A DNA stretch of 47,519 nt from the NCBI GenBank assembly GCA_026991395.1, contig JALXBP010000101.1, positions 1 to 47,519 on the forward strand, read 5' to 3'. Of this stretch, positions 26,175 through 35,722 are shown in pieces. The notes under the pieces were generated by a model. It made no database searches. It worked only from the letters and a program-made list of their open reading frames with translations, and was not told the origin of the DNA. The stretch is from Anaerolineae bacterium. GTDB lineage: Bacteria; Chloroflexota; Anaerolineae; B4-G1; SLSP01. Position numbers and translations under genes: made by a program. Within the stretch, counting starts at the first letter, position 1, and every line of letters starts with the position of its first letter.

Positions 26175-27906
26175 CCGGCTCCCCCTCGTTCCGCAAATCG
26201 GGCGGCAGCAATTGCACACGCACGCGCTCCACATCGAGCGCACGCCCCAGCTCCTGGGCCGCACTGCGCAGGATGGCATCGATCTGCACCGAGGAGCGAA
26301 TGCTGGCAACGATCTGGCTCCGCGCGGCCTCCTGCTCGGCGCGGAAGCGGGAATCCTCCAACAGGCGGGCATTTTCCAGCGCCAACGAGATCTGCTCGAC
26401 GATAGCCCGGACCAACTCGAGTTCGTCCTCCGTCCACCGCCGAGAGGCCTCGAAACGCAGATAGCCGAGATCCAGGTCGCGAGCACGCAGCGGCACTGTC
26501 AAGGTCGCCGCGCCGTCCTCCTCCGCTACGACGATCTCCTCGACCGTTTCCACAGGGGAATCGGCAAATTCGATGGCCACTTCCTCGGGGGAGAGGGTCC
26601 GCACATCCACGTGGTCATAGTCCAGCGCCAGTACCTGATTGCGCCGCCGCAGCGCCTTGCGCCAGCCGGAGATGACATCTTCCGTGCGGTAACGTTCCAG
26701 CCGATCCAGCGTGCTGCGGTAGCGCGACAAGAGACGGACGTTGGAGATGGCGACCGAGAGGGCATTGGCGAGGATGGAGAGCGTCTCCACATCCTCACTG
26801 GTGAAAGCATTGGGACGGCGGCTCTGGATATCCAGCACGCCGATGAGCTGATCGGCGGCCACGAGCGGCAAGGCCATCTCCGAGCGCGTCTCCGGCAGAT
26901 CGGGGTTATCGAACCAGACGGCATCCTCGCCGACATCGGCGGCAATGCGCGGGCGCAGCGTCGCCCCGACGTGGCCGACGATCCCCTCCTCGCCCACACG
27001 CAGCTTATGGCTCCGCGCCATCATCCGCTTGCCTCCCAGGGAGGAGGCCGCATACAGCCTCAGCCACGAGCCGGTGTCATCGAGGAGGAAGATGCCCACG
27101 TGGTAGAAATCCAGCCGCGAGGAGAGGAGATCGACGATCGTCGTCAGAAGCTGGTCCAGCGAGGTCGTGCTCATCATAAAACGGTTGAGGTCGGCGATGA
27201 TCTCGAGCTGCCGGGCACGCTCCGTGAGCATCGCCGTTCGCTCCTGCACCCGCTCCTCGAGCATCATACGGCTCTCCTCGAGCGAGGCTTTCAGACGGGT
27301 CAGTTCATCGATGACACCCTCTTTCGTCGAAACGTCGATATAGGTCGTTACCGCCACGAGCAGGAAGAGCAATGGCACGAAGATGGGGAAAAAGTTCCGC
27401 GCATCCTGCGGCAACGTCGAGATGGAAGGCCAGCGCATCTCCAGGAGCCGGAGGAGAGCGTAGTAGCCCAGCACGATCAAAGCGGCGCGGAAGGTCCACT
27501 TCGGCCCCAGGAGCATGCCGGCGAGCATCACCGCCCAGATGTAGAAGAGCCACGCGGGCGAATACCGCCCTCCCCAGAAGAAGATGAAAAGGCCCAGACC
27601 GATGAAGATGGCCGCCAGCATCACGACCATCGTGCGGCGACTGGCCCCATGCCGCAAGCGCCCGAGCATCAGGAGATAGACGGGGATGGACAGGGCCAGG
27701 CTGACCAGCAGGATGATGGCCGAACGCCGGGTAATCGCTTGACGATACCACCGCCATCCGATCACCCCCATCGTCAGCGCGGTAATGAGGAGGATGCTGA
27801 AGATGACGGTGCGTGCCAGGTCGGTCCGCCACTGCTGCAGGATATCGGGAGAGACTCGGGTACCCTCCTGTAATGGCTGCTCTTCACGCCATTCGTCGTT
27901 CATCAT
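26164..27906 (-). CDS. six-TM GAF sensor without output domain
   Basis: This 580-residue protein has about six hydrophobic helices within residues 30-190, then a coiled coil (VIDELTRLKASLEESRMML). A standard GAF follows ([33 protein letters not shown]), then a Trp-type GAF-like unit (ISGWRKALRR, LTVPLRARDLDLGYLRF, ISLALENARLLED). A tail with AAQELGRALDVERVRVQLLPP ends the protein. No catalytic or DNA-binding domain is visible. Two adjacent ATGs exist (27906 and 27903); GGAGG is better spaced for the second, and the upstream stop TGA overlaps both. The six-TM type recurs in four other proteins of the array. The sensed signal is unknown. Confidence 0.88.
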   Translation of the reverse strand: MMNDEWREEQPLQEGTRVSPDILQQWRTDLARTVIFSILLITALTMGVIGWRWYRQAITRRSAIILLVSLALSIPVYLLMLGRLRHGASRRTMVVMLAAIFIGLGLFIFFWGGRYSPAWLFYIWAVMLAGMLLGPKWTFRAALIVLGYYALLRLLEMRWPSISTLPQDARNFFPIFVPLLFLLVAVTTYIDVSTKEGVIDELTRLKASLEESRMMLEERVQERTAMLTERARQLEIIADLNRFMMSTTSLDQLLTTIVDLLSSRLDFYHVGIFLLDDTGSWLRLYAASSLGGKRMMARSHKLRVGEEGIVGHVGATLRPRIAADVGEDAVWFDNPDLPETRSEMALPLVAADQLIGVLDIQSRRPNAFTSEDVETLSILANALSVAISNVRLLSRYRSTLDRLERYRTEDVISGWRKALRRRNQVLALDYDHVDVRTLSPEEVAIEFADSPVETVEEIVVAEEDGAATLTVPLRARDLDLGYLRFEASRRWTEDELELVRAIVEQISLALENARLLEDSRFRAEQEAARSQIVASIRSSVQIDAILRSAAQELGRALDVERVRVQLLPPDLRNEGEPDDA

Positions 27907-30900
27907 TGCGCCTCCATCTCGACGTCGGGCGTCGATGTCTTGCGCGTGCTGAGATAGGCTACGCCTCGTCTCACATCGAGGATGCGTCCCAGCTCACGCA
28001 GCGCCGTCTCCAGCACACTCTCGATCTCCAACTGCTCACGGACGCGGGCACCGACCTGCGTGACCAGGTGCTCCCGCATCACGCGGCGGCGCGTCTCCTC
28101 CAGCAGCCGCGTCGTCTCCAACGCCATCGCCAGGCGGTCGCCAATCGCCTGTACCGTCTCCACGGCACCGGCTTCGATCTCACCCTCCCGCGCCCGCATC
28201 ATCAGCACGCCGATGACTCGCTCGCGCAGCTTGATGGGCACGGCAACCGCGGCCATCCCTGTCTTCTCATCGCGCCCGTAGACGGGTTTCCCCTCGCGCC
28301 AGGCCCGCTCGGCCAGGGGGCCTTTCTCCTGCACCATCTCGACATCGAGGCCCCGGTAACGGTAGCCCAACGAGCCGCTCCGCTGAACCAGCCGCCGCCA
28401 CGCCTCGATGGTGTAATCGCCGTAAGCGGCCCGTAGCTGCTCCAGGTGCCGCTCGGTCGTGCGCAGAAGACGGCTCACCTGGATAGCGTTGGCCAACTGG
28501 TCGGCCATCGTCTGCAGAACGACGATGTCCTCTTCGGAGAAGGCGGCTTCCTCCGTCGACTGGATGGTCATCGCGCCGATCGTCTCGCCGCCGGAGCGCA
28601 GGGGGAGCGCCATCTCGGAGCGGGTTTCCGGCAGGTAGGGGTTGTTGAAGCGCACAGCCTCGCGCCCTACGTCCAAGGCGATACGGGCCTCGCCCGTCGC
28701 CACACAGGCACCGATCATCGACCGGCCACCCACCTCCAGGCGGTGTCCGGCTTCCAGCATCTTTCGACCGGCCTCCCCCGTCCCGGCACGGAGCACGGCC
28801 CACTTGCGCTGCTCATCCACGAGGAAGATACCGGCGTAGTACAGCCCAAAGCGCTCGCGGATCAGCTCAACCGCCTCGGTGAGCAGGCGGTCCAGATCGG
28901 TGATCGCCGTCGCCGCCTTGGAGACCTCGGCGGCGGCAAAGAGGCGCTGAGTGCGCCGCTCCATCTCCTGCAGACGCACCAGCGACTGCACGATGACGGC
29001 GGCCTGATTGATCAGCGTCATCACCGTCCGCACCTCCTCCAGCGGGAAGTGGCGCGGTTCCCCGAAGATGGCGTTCAGATAGCCGATCCATTTGCCGGAG
29101 GCCAGCAGCGGGAAGAAGATGGTGCTTCCGCCCTTGAACTGTTTCGCGTAGAGCTGTTTCGTCACAGCAGAAAGCCGCGTGTCCGCAGCCAGGTCCTCGA
29201 TGATCGTCGGCATATCCGGCTGCAACAACTGCTCGGCCTCGGGGAAGAGATGGAGGGCGTAGCGGGGCTTGAGAACCTCCTCGGGCAAACTGGTCCAGCG
29301 GGCGATAACGATGCTCCAATCCGGCATCTCGTCTTCCCACGGTTGGTTGAAGAGGTTGAGGCTGATGTTGCGGTCGGCCTCGCCGAGGAAGGTGTGCTTG
29401 CGCAGGGCATCCAGGAGCTCGTCGTAGGTCGAAGAGGCACTCAGTTCGGCGAGGGCGCTGTACAGCAGCTCGCGCTGCCGGATGGTCTCCTCCATCTGGC
29501 GGAAGAGACGCAGGCGATCGACCGAGTACGTTACGATGTCTCTGAGCGCGTAGAAAAGCTGCGAAATCTCCTCCTCGTTCATCGGCAGAGCGCCGTAGAG
29601 GACGAGCATCCCGATCAAACGGCCACGCACGCGCAGCGGGAAGGTGATGGACGATCGCAAGCCTCGCTGCCGCATCTGCTCACGGATCTCGTCGGGCACA
29701 TCCAGTTCCGGATCGGCCACGTCGGGGTAGAAGAGGTACTCCCTCTCGTAGAAGAGACTGTCAACGAACTGCCGCGACATAGGAAGCTCGCGCGTTACGG
29801 CATACTTGGGAGCGGAGGAAAGTTCGCGAAGCGTGTGGATGTCGGCAAGGTAGAGATCACGTTCACGGCGTCCAAGCAGCCGCAGCGTAACGCCGTCCAG
29901 CTTCAGGTGGTGGAGGATCGGCAGCAAGGCACGCAGCAGCTCTTCGTAAGAGCGGGCCTGTTCGATCTGCCGCGTAACCTCGGCCAGCAATTCACTGATG
30001 CGCAGGCTCACGTGCAGCCGCGCCTGGATGTGCATCACGTGAAGCGCCCGCCTCAACTGCACGAGGAGGAGCCGCATCGCATCGACGGCGACGGCATCCA
30101 GCCCGCGATGTTCCTCGCCGGCGAGCACGAAGACACCCCTTGTTCCCTCCTCGCCGCCCACAGGGAAGGCAAACGCGACGGGCTCGCCCGGCGGGAGCGG
30201 CGCGAAGGGCACCACCTCCCCATCGGGCAGGCGACGATACACCCCCTCCTCACCCTCCAGAGCTGTCTCCAGCCAATGCCCTTCGCCGAGCGCAATGGCA
30301 CCCTCCCGCGCTACCGCGAGCGCCTCACAACCGGCACCGAGGAAATGACGAACCAGATGCTTCTTCCGCTCATCGAGGAAGTAGAAGGCGACGCAGCCAT
30401 ATCCCAACTGCTCCCGGAACCAGCGGGCCACTGCCTTCATCATCTCATCTTCGCTTTCCTGTGCGAAGATGAGATGGACGAAATCGGCAAGGGTATTCCA
30501 CCACATCAGGTAGCTTTCGTCGTGCTCCCGCCCCTTCCACCAACTCGTGGCCTCCTGCAGCAGAAGGAGCATGAGGCGTGCTCCGTGCTGCTCGGCACCC
30601 AGCGGCACCTTGATGATGGAGAAGTAGCGCCGTGAGCCATCCTCCGCCGACCATACGGCATCGTAAGCGAACCGCTTGCCTTCCTTCCAGACCACCTCAT
30701 CACCGCGGGCAAGCAGCGCCAAATGCTCCCCCTCGGCCAGCTCATCCAGCGCCCGCCCCCGCATCTCCGTCGTCGAGGCACAGCCGAGAAGACGGGCAAA
30801 GCCCTCGTTGGCCCGCAGGATACGCCCCTCCGCATCCAGCAGCGCGATGGGACAGGGGAAGGTGTGCAGGATGTCGGCCACGGCCTGCATCGCCGGTGTG

Positions 30901-30992
30901 CCGCGACGATAGCGGGCAAGTTCCGCCTCCAGTGCCTTGATCCGCTCTTCCGGCTGCATTGCCTCGTCCCGATCCGCCTTACGCTTCGCCAT
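27903..30992 (-). CDS. soluble PAS-multi-GAF sensor without output domain
   Basis: This 1029-residue cytoplasmic protein starts with a short coiled coil and a PAS-like domain (about 33-155, with CPIALLDAEGRILRANEGF). Three divergent GAF-like units follow. A standard GAF (about 700-850) has [44 protein letters not shown] and [15 protein letters not shown]. Next come a Trp-type unit (IEAWRRLVQRSG, GYRYRGLDVEMV) and the common tail (ALRELGRILDVRRGVAYL). The standard GAF is closer to that of the giant hybrid kinase than to the membrane members, including a shared cysteine. The start at 30992 has a GGAGGAGG site and overlaps the preceding gene by 14 nt. No output domain is present. Confidence 0.88.
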   Translation of the reverse strand: MAKRKADRDEAMQPEERIKALEAELARYRRGTPAMQAVADILHTFPCPIALLDAEGRILRANEGFARLLGCASTTEMRGRALDELAEGEHLALLARGDEVVWKEGKRFAYDAVWSAEDGSRRYFSIIKVPLGAEQHGARLMLLLLQEATSWWKGREHDESYLMWWNTLADFVHLIFAQESEDEMMKAVARWFREQLGYGCVAFYFLDERKKHLVRHFLGAGCEALAVAREGAIALGEGHWLETALEGEEGVYRRLPDGEVVPFAPLPPGEPVAFAFPVGGEEGTRGVFVLAGEEHRGLDAVAVDAMRLLLVQLRRALHVMHIQARLHVSLRISELLAEVTRQIEQARSYEELLRALLPILHHLKLDGVTLRLLGRRERDLYLADIHTLRELSSAPKYAVTRELPMSRQFVDSLFYEREYLFYPDVADPELDVPDEIREQMRQRGLRSSITFPLRVRGRLIGMLVLYGALPMNEEEISQLFYALRDIVTYSVDRLRLFRQMEETIRQRELLYSALAELSASSTYDELLDALRKHTFLGEADRNISLNLFNQPWEDEMPDWSIVIARWTSLPEEVLKPRYALHLFPEAEQLLQPDMPTIIEDLAADTRLSAVTKQLYAKQFKGGSTIFFPLLASGKWIGYLNAIFGEPRHFPLEEVRTVMTLINQAAVIVQSLVRLQEMERRTQRLFAAAEVSKAATAITDLDRLLTEAVELIRERFGLYYAGIFLVDEQRKWAVLRAGTGEAGRKMLEAGHRLEVGGRSMIGACVATGEARIALDVGREAVRFNNPYLPETRSEMALPLRSGGETIGAMTIQSTEEAAFSEEDIVVLQTMADQLANAIQVSRLLRTTERHLEQLRAAYGDYTIEAWRRLVQRSGSLGYRYRGLDVEMVQEKGPLAERAWREGKPVYGRDEKTGMAAVAVPIKLRERVIGVLMMRAREGEIEAGAVETVQAIGDRLAMALETTRLLEETRRRVMREHLVTQVGARVREQLEIESVLETALRELGRILDVRRGVAYLSTRKTSTPDVEMEAQ

Positions 30993-32892
30993 GCTCGGCC
31001 TCCTCCACGGCTCCCTCGCCTCCCTCCGGCGGCCCGATGAAGATGCTCACATCCTCCAACTGGAAACGCTGTCCAAGCTCACGCACGGCGTTCTCCAACA
31101 GCACCTGCATATCGAAAGCCTGGGAGAACTGCGCCGCCAGCTCGCTGAGGACGCGCTCACGGGCTGCACGCATCTGACTTTCGGCGAACAGAAGAGCGCT
31201 TTCCATGGAAATCTCCAGATGCGAGGCCAATTGCCGGAAGAGCGACTCCCATTGTGGCGTCCACCCCTCCCGCCGACTGGCGGCGACGACGCCGACGACC
31301 AGCCCGCGGCTGTGCAGGGGAACGATGAGCTGCTCCGCCCCCTCCGTCCACCGGCGCAACACTCGATCATCCTCGACGACACGCCGCATCTCCGGCGACC
31401 ATACCCGGACCGGCTCGACGCCGCCGCCCTCTTCCAGGTAGCGATAGCCGCTCCGCCCGACACCGCCGAGCAAAGCACGCCAGGTTTCGACGGCCAGTTC
31501 ACCGTAGAGACGGCTCAACTCGCGGCGCAATCGCTCGACCTCTTCGTAAAGACGGGCGTTGTCCATGAGCATCGCGATGCGTCCGGCGACCGCCTCCAGA
31601 ATCACGGCGACGTGCCGGGGGAACGTCGCCCGTCGTGAGCAGCGCACCTCCAGCACCCCCATTACGTCGCCGTGGGCGATCAGCGGCGCGACCAGGTAGG
31701 CACGTGTTTCCGGGAACTCGGCATCTCGCAGACGCACCATCCCCTGTCCCTCGCCGCCGACATAGGGCTCGCGATGCCGGGCAACGTAGCCGACCAATCC
31801 CTCGCCCACCCGCACGCGATAATGACGAGCGAGCATCTCCTTGCCCCGTTCGGAGGAAGCCGCCCGCAGGATGAGGTACTCTCCCTGCTCGTCCATACTG
31901 TAAATGGCAACGTGCAGGAGATCGAATTGCTCGGCCACGCCGGAAACGAGGCGCGCATACAGTCGAGCGGGATCGGCAGCCGCCACATCGGGATGCGTGA
32001 TCCCCATCCCGCCCTCGATCATCGTCAGGACATCCTGCAGCGCCTTCTCCGCCTCCTGCCGACGGGCCGCGATCTCGCGGAAACGCGCTTCCAGCGTCGC
32101 CGCCAGCTCATTGATGGCCCGCATCGCCCGCCCGACCCACGGGTCCTCGGCCAGCCACAACGGCAGGGAAAAGCGGGCCTGGAACTCCCCGCGCCGCAAG
32201 GCGGCAGTTATGGCTACCACACGACTCGATGCCTCGCGCATCCGCCTCCGCATGAGGAAGACATTGAGGACGGCCAGGCCTATGATGAGGACAAAGGCGA
32301 TGAGCATATACACGAGACCGTATGAGATGTAACGCAGGAAACGGCGCTGCAACTCGACGATATGCTGACGCTGGCTATGGCTCAGCGTCCCCATACGCGC
32401 CTCGAAACGCTTGACGGTCGGTTCCATCTCCTGGCGCAGCATCTCGGCCGCCTGCCATTTGCCGTCGAGGGCCAGATCGCGGACACCCGTTACATAATCG
32501 AGAAGCACCTGCACATCTTCGTCCGACTGGGGGGTCGGCTGCTCCTCCAGAGAGACAAAATACACATAGCTGGCGCGGAAGTTGGGCAGCGACCGTGCGA
32601 GCCGCTCACGCATTATCCGCTCATCCCTGGCCGTCAAGGCATAATCGAGTTGCCCCACCATCGCCCGTTCACTTGCCAGCACATCCTGCGCCTGCACGGC
32701 GAGGTCGGTTGCCTGCGCCATCTCGCCAACCCCATCGCGCAGGTGAACGAGGAGACGATAGTGGGCGTGAAGCATGCTCATCAATATCAGCACGGATAGC
32801 ACGTAGAGCACCACCGGCGTCCAGCGCCACAATGAGCGGCCTTGCTTGCGCAACAGTCCGGGTCGTTCTTTGTCGGATAACGGTGCAGCCAT
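30979..32892 (-). CDS. two-TM GAF sensor with helical extracytoplasmic domain, no output domain
   Basis: This 637-residue protein has TM1 near 26-48, a helical extracytoplasmic region to about 195 that resembles four-helix sensors of the CHASE3/4HB type, and TM2 near 196-222. A HAMP-like linker (AALRRGEFQARFSLPL) and coiled coil lead to a GAF that diverges in places (LLHVAIYSMDEQGEYLILRAASSERG, FPETRAYLVAPL). The Trp-type unit starts at VETWRALLGG. A tail (AVRELGQRFQLEDVSIFI) is followed by an acidic end. The ATG at 32892 shares one base with the upstream stop TAA, with GGAGG 6 nt before. No enzymatic or DNA-binding output is visible. Confidence 0.87.
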   Translation of the reverse strand: MAAPLSDKERPGLLRKQGRSLWRWTPVVLYVLSVLILMSMLHAHYRLLVHLRDGVGEMAQATDLAVQAQDVLASERAMVGQLDYALTARDERIMRERLARSLPNFRASYVYFVSLEEQPTPQSDEDVQVLLDYVTGVRDLALDGKWQAAEMLRQEMEPTVKRFEARMGTLSHSQRQHIVELQRRFLRYISYGLVYMLIAFVLIIGLAVLNVFLMRRRMREASSRVVAITAALRRGEFQARFSLPLWLAEDPWVGRAMRAINELAATLEARFREIAARRQEAEKALQDVLTMIEGGMGITHPDVAAADPARLYARLVSGVAEQFDLLHVAIYSMDEQGEYLILRAASSERGKEMLARHYRVRVGEGLVGYVARHREPYVGGEGQGMVRLRDAEFPETRAYLVAPLIAHGDVMGVLEVRCSRRATFPRHVAVILEAVAGRIAMLMDNARLYEEVERLRRELSRLYGELAVETWRALLGGVGRSGYRYLEEGGGVEPVRVWSPEMRRVVEDDRVLRRWTEGAEQLIVPLHSRGLVVGVVAASRREGWTPQWESLFRQLASHLEISMESALLFAESQMRAARERVLSELAAQFSQAFDMQVLLENAVRELGQRFQLEDVSIFIGPPEGGEGAVEEAEHGEA

Positions 32893-34253
32893 TACGCGCC
32901 TCCTCCTTCGTTCGGCGGCGTCAGTTGAACGACAACCTCTTGCAGGCCAAAAGCCTCCCCGAGTTCCCGTGCCGCCGTGCGCAGGACGACATCAAGGTCG
33001 AGCGACTCCCGCATCTTGTCGGCAATATGCGAGGAAAGCTGCTCACGGGCCGCCTGACGACGGCTCTCCTCCATCAAGCGCAGGTTATCCAGCGTTTGCA
33101 CGAGCGGCGCAAGGATGGCCCGCAGCGTTTCGATCTCCTCCTGCTGCCAGGGCCGCTCTTCCCCGCGACGCAAGAGCAGCGTCCCCAGAGAAAGCGGGCC
33201 TTGCCGGAGCGGCAGCAACAGATCGCCGCCCTGCACGACGACATCATCCACCGCGGCACCCGGCAGCGCCTCACCTTCCACCCGCTCGACATGCTCCTTT
33301 CCCAGACGGAAGGTTGTATCCTGCCAGCCCTGCTCTTCCAAGAAGCGGCTCCACGCCGTCGCAAGGTAGCGATCCCGCGCCTGGCGGGCACGCCGCAACG
33401 CATATGCCCAGCTTTCCGCCGCGACGTTGAGGTAAGCTCCCAGACGCAGGAGCGGGTCATCGTCATCGCTCTGCTGGTCGGGAAGCTCCAAATGCACGCT
33501 GAAATCACCGGTGCTCAGACGCTCCAGGAAGGCCACGTAAGTATCGGCTATCTCCTGAAGGTGCCGCTTGTGCGCCGCCTCGCGTTCGCGAAGCTCACGC
33601 TCGGCCCGCGCCGTGGCCTCGGCCCGTGCTCGAGCCGCTTCCAGCGCCTCCTGACGAAGCCGTGCATCGCGCACCGACTGTTCCACCAGGCGGGAAAACT
33701 CCAGGAGAATGTAGAGTTCCAGGCCGATATCCGTAACGAGGGCAAAGAGGTTGCCGAGCAATCCCTTCCTCACGTCAAAGATGTAAGGATGGATAAGCCC
33801 CCTCTGCATCGCATAGATCAACGGCACCATCCCTGCCGCGATGAGGACGGAGCCGACAAATGCGCCCATACGCCCCTCCAGCAGGACGAGAACGCTCAAG
33901 TTGATCAACAGCGTCAAATCCAGCAGGCTGAAAGGGCCGCCGACGATGGTCATGACGCCGAAAAGAGAGGCGAAGATCGTGATGTAGTAGAGATAAGCGG
34001 CAACTCGGGAATGGCCATGCCGGTTCAGCCAGTAAGCCACCCCGATCAACGACATCGCCAGCACCGTCAGCAAGAGGGGCGACCAGGCATCGATATCGGT
34101 ATGGACCACCAGGAGCAGGTACAGCCCTATGAAAAGGAAGCCAACCCGCAGAGAGACGGCGGTGTAGCGTTCCAGAAGCTGACGATAGAGGGAAGCCGGC
34201 AGCCGCCCTCCGGATGGCCGTTCCGCGCGACGCATCTCATCCTCGCCCGGCAT
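32892..34253 (-). CDS. six-TM sensor with HAMP-like linker and Trp-type GAF-like module, no output domain
   Basis: This 453-residue protein has about six hydrophobic helices (35-200) and then a long Arg/Glu/Ala coiled coil (LRQEALEAARARAEA). A HAMP-like segment (FLERLSTGDFSVHLELP) leads to a Trp-type GAF-like module (LATAWSRFLEEQ, DLLLPLRQGPLSLGTLLL, LVQTLDNLRLMEES) and the common tail (AARELGEAFGLQEVVVQLTPP). It lacks the standard GAF copy found in most members. I prefer the ATG at 34253, 7 nt after AGGAGG and sharing one base with the upstream stop; a GTG at 34256 is the alternative. Without the array context I would have called it a membrane protein of unknown function. Confidence 0.82.
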   Translation of the reverse strand: MPGEDEMRRAERPSGGRLPASLYRQLLERYTAVSLRVGFLFIGLYLLLVVHTDIDAWSPLLLTVLAMSLIGVAYWLNRHGHSRVAAYLYYITIFASLFGVMTIVGGPFSLLDLTLLINLSVLVLLEGRMGAFVGSVLIAAGMVPLIYAMQRGLIHPYIFDVRKGLLGNLFALVTDIGLELYILLEFSRLVEQSVRDARLRQEALEAARARAEATARAERELREREAAHKRHLQEIADTYVAFLERLSTGDFSVHLELPDQQSDDDDPLLRLGAYLNVAAESWAYALRRARQARDRYLATAWSRFLEEQGWQDTTFRLGKEHVERVEGEALPGAAVDDVVVQGGDLLLPLRQGPLSLGTLLLRRGEERPWQQEEIETLRAILAPLVQTLDNLRLMEESRRQAAREQLSSHIADKMRESLDLDVVLRTAARELGEAFGLQEVVVQLTPPNEGGGA

Positions 34254-35722
34254 CACGCCACCTCCTCCGGCGCGGCCTCGACCTGCAGCCGTGCGACGAC
34301 CTCCTCGGTGGCGAAGGTCTCCCGCAGGGCGGCCATCGCATCGGCCAGCGCCTCCTCCACCGTTGCCGCGGCGCGTATCCGTGCGGTGAAACGACCGATG
34401 AATCGCTCCCGTGCCTCACGCCGCTGCGTCTCATCGAGCAAGCGCAGGGTATTCAAAGTTACCGAGAGGCGATCGGCGATGAGGGCAACGAAGCGGCGTT
34501 CCTCCTCCGTCCACCGCTCCGTCGGCGACGCCTCCGTCTGCTCCAGTGCCAGCAGTCCGATGATTGCTTCGCCCATCGTGATGGGGACGGCCATGGCATC
34601 CGTTGCTTCCTCCTTGCGGAGAGCCGGACCCTGCTGCGCCAATGCCGTCCGCAGCGCCTCACGCAGCAGGCTCTCATCCGTCGGCTCTCCCTCCTCCGCC
34701 GAGTACAACTGCCGCTTTTCCGCCAGGTATTCCCGCCAGGCCCGCTGCAGATAGCGCTTGCGTGCACGCTCGGCTTCGCCCCGCATCCGCTCCGATTCCT
34801 GCAGCAAGAGCCACAGGCGCTGCACCGTCTCGTTGATCACCGTGCCCAGCTTCCGAAGTGCCCGCAGGATGGCGTAAACGACGCCTTCCTCCTGCGCCCC
34901 TATGTTCACGATCTCCTCCACGGGGAGGAGTTCCCGCTCCTCGCCCGAGGCCGCCTCGACCAGGAAGTCGGCGTAACGCTGCACGGTGGATTCCAGCAGA
35001 CGCTGCACGGCTTCCTGCTCATTCAGACGACGCTCCAGGGCGACACGCAGGACATCCGCCGTCTGCTGCGCCTCTTCCGCCTGCCGGAGAGAGCGGCGCA
35101 ACAGGAAGAGCGTAACCCAGACCATCAGGAACAGGAAATAGAAAGCAATGAGGATATTGACGATGGCGATCCCCGCGAGCCGTACCGGCACCATTGCCCC
35201 GCCGCTCCACGGCCCAACGGCCATAGCGGTGTGAGAAAGCAGTACCGAATCGAGCACCGTGAAGAGCAGCACCAGGAGGACGCTCACCTGCCAATCCAGC
35301 GTGAGGATCGCCAAGAGGGTAGGCAACAGCGCGAAGATACTCCACCCTCCCGCACCTCCACTTATCACCGACTCCACAACCGTGTAGAGCGTGAGCACGC
35401 CGACGAGCAGCCAGGCCGCCGTGCGAACGCGCCCGCTCGTCGTCAGTGCGTAAGCGACGAAATCGGCGATGAGGACCACCATAATCGACAGAGCGAGGAC
35501 GCGCATCGGTAAGGGCATCGCACGCAAAGCCGGCAGGCCGTAAGCGGAGGGGCGATATTCGGAAAAGAGCATCACCGCTCCCATCTGCAGGAGGGTCGCC
35601 CCAAAGACGAAGAGGACGGCCATATTCAGCGTAAAAGCTTTCCGGTTCAGCTCGTCATCGCCCAGATCGATCTCGAAAAAGGCTATCACTTTCGCGAGCC
35701 ATCGCTGTACCGATGTACTCAT
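34253..35722 (-). CDS. six-TM sensor with Trp-type GAF-like module, no output domain
   Basis: This 489-residue protein has about six hydrophobic helices between residues 30 and 215, then a coiled coil (LRQAEEAQQTADVLRVAL). A helical linker (DFLVEAASGEERELLPVEEI) precedes the Trp-type GAF-like module (LQRAWREYLAEKRQLY, DAMAVPITMGEAIIGLLAL, ADRLSVTLNTLRLLDE). It ends in the common tail (AMAALRETFATEEVVARL). The organisation equals that of the following gene, so the pair may be an old duplication. The ATG at 35722 has a GGGAGGAGG site and overlaps the upstream stop (ATGA). No catalytic residues are recognisable. Confidence 0.82.
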   Translation of the reverse strand: MSTSVQRWLAKVIAFFEIDLGDDELNRKAFTLNMAVLFVFGATLLQMGAVMLFSEYRPSAYGLPALRAMPLPMRVLALSIMVVLIADFVAYALTTSGRVRTAAWLLVGVLTLYTVVESVISGGAGGWSIFALLPTLLAILTLDWQVSVLLVLLFTVLDSVLLSHTAMAVGPWSGGAMVPVRLAGIAIVNILIAFYFLFLMVWVTLFLLRRSLRQAEEAQQTADVLRVALERRLNEQEAVQRLLESTVQRYADFLVEAASGEERELLPVEEIVNIGAQEEGVVYAILRALRKLGTVINETVQRLWLLLQESERMRGEAERARKRYLQRAWREYLAEKRQLYSAEEGEPTDESLLREALRTALAQQGPALRKEEATDAMAVPITMGEAIIGLLALEQTEASPTERWTEEERRFVALIADRLSVTLNTLRLLDETQRREARERFIGRFTARIRAAATVEEALADAMAALRETFATEEVVARLQVEAAPEEVA

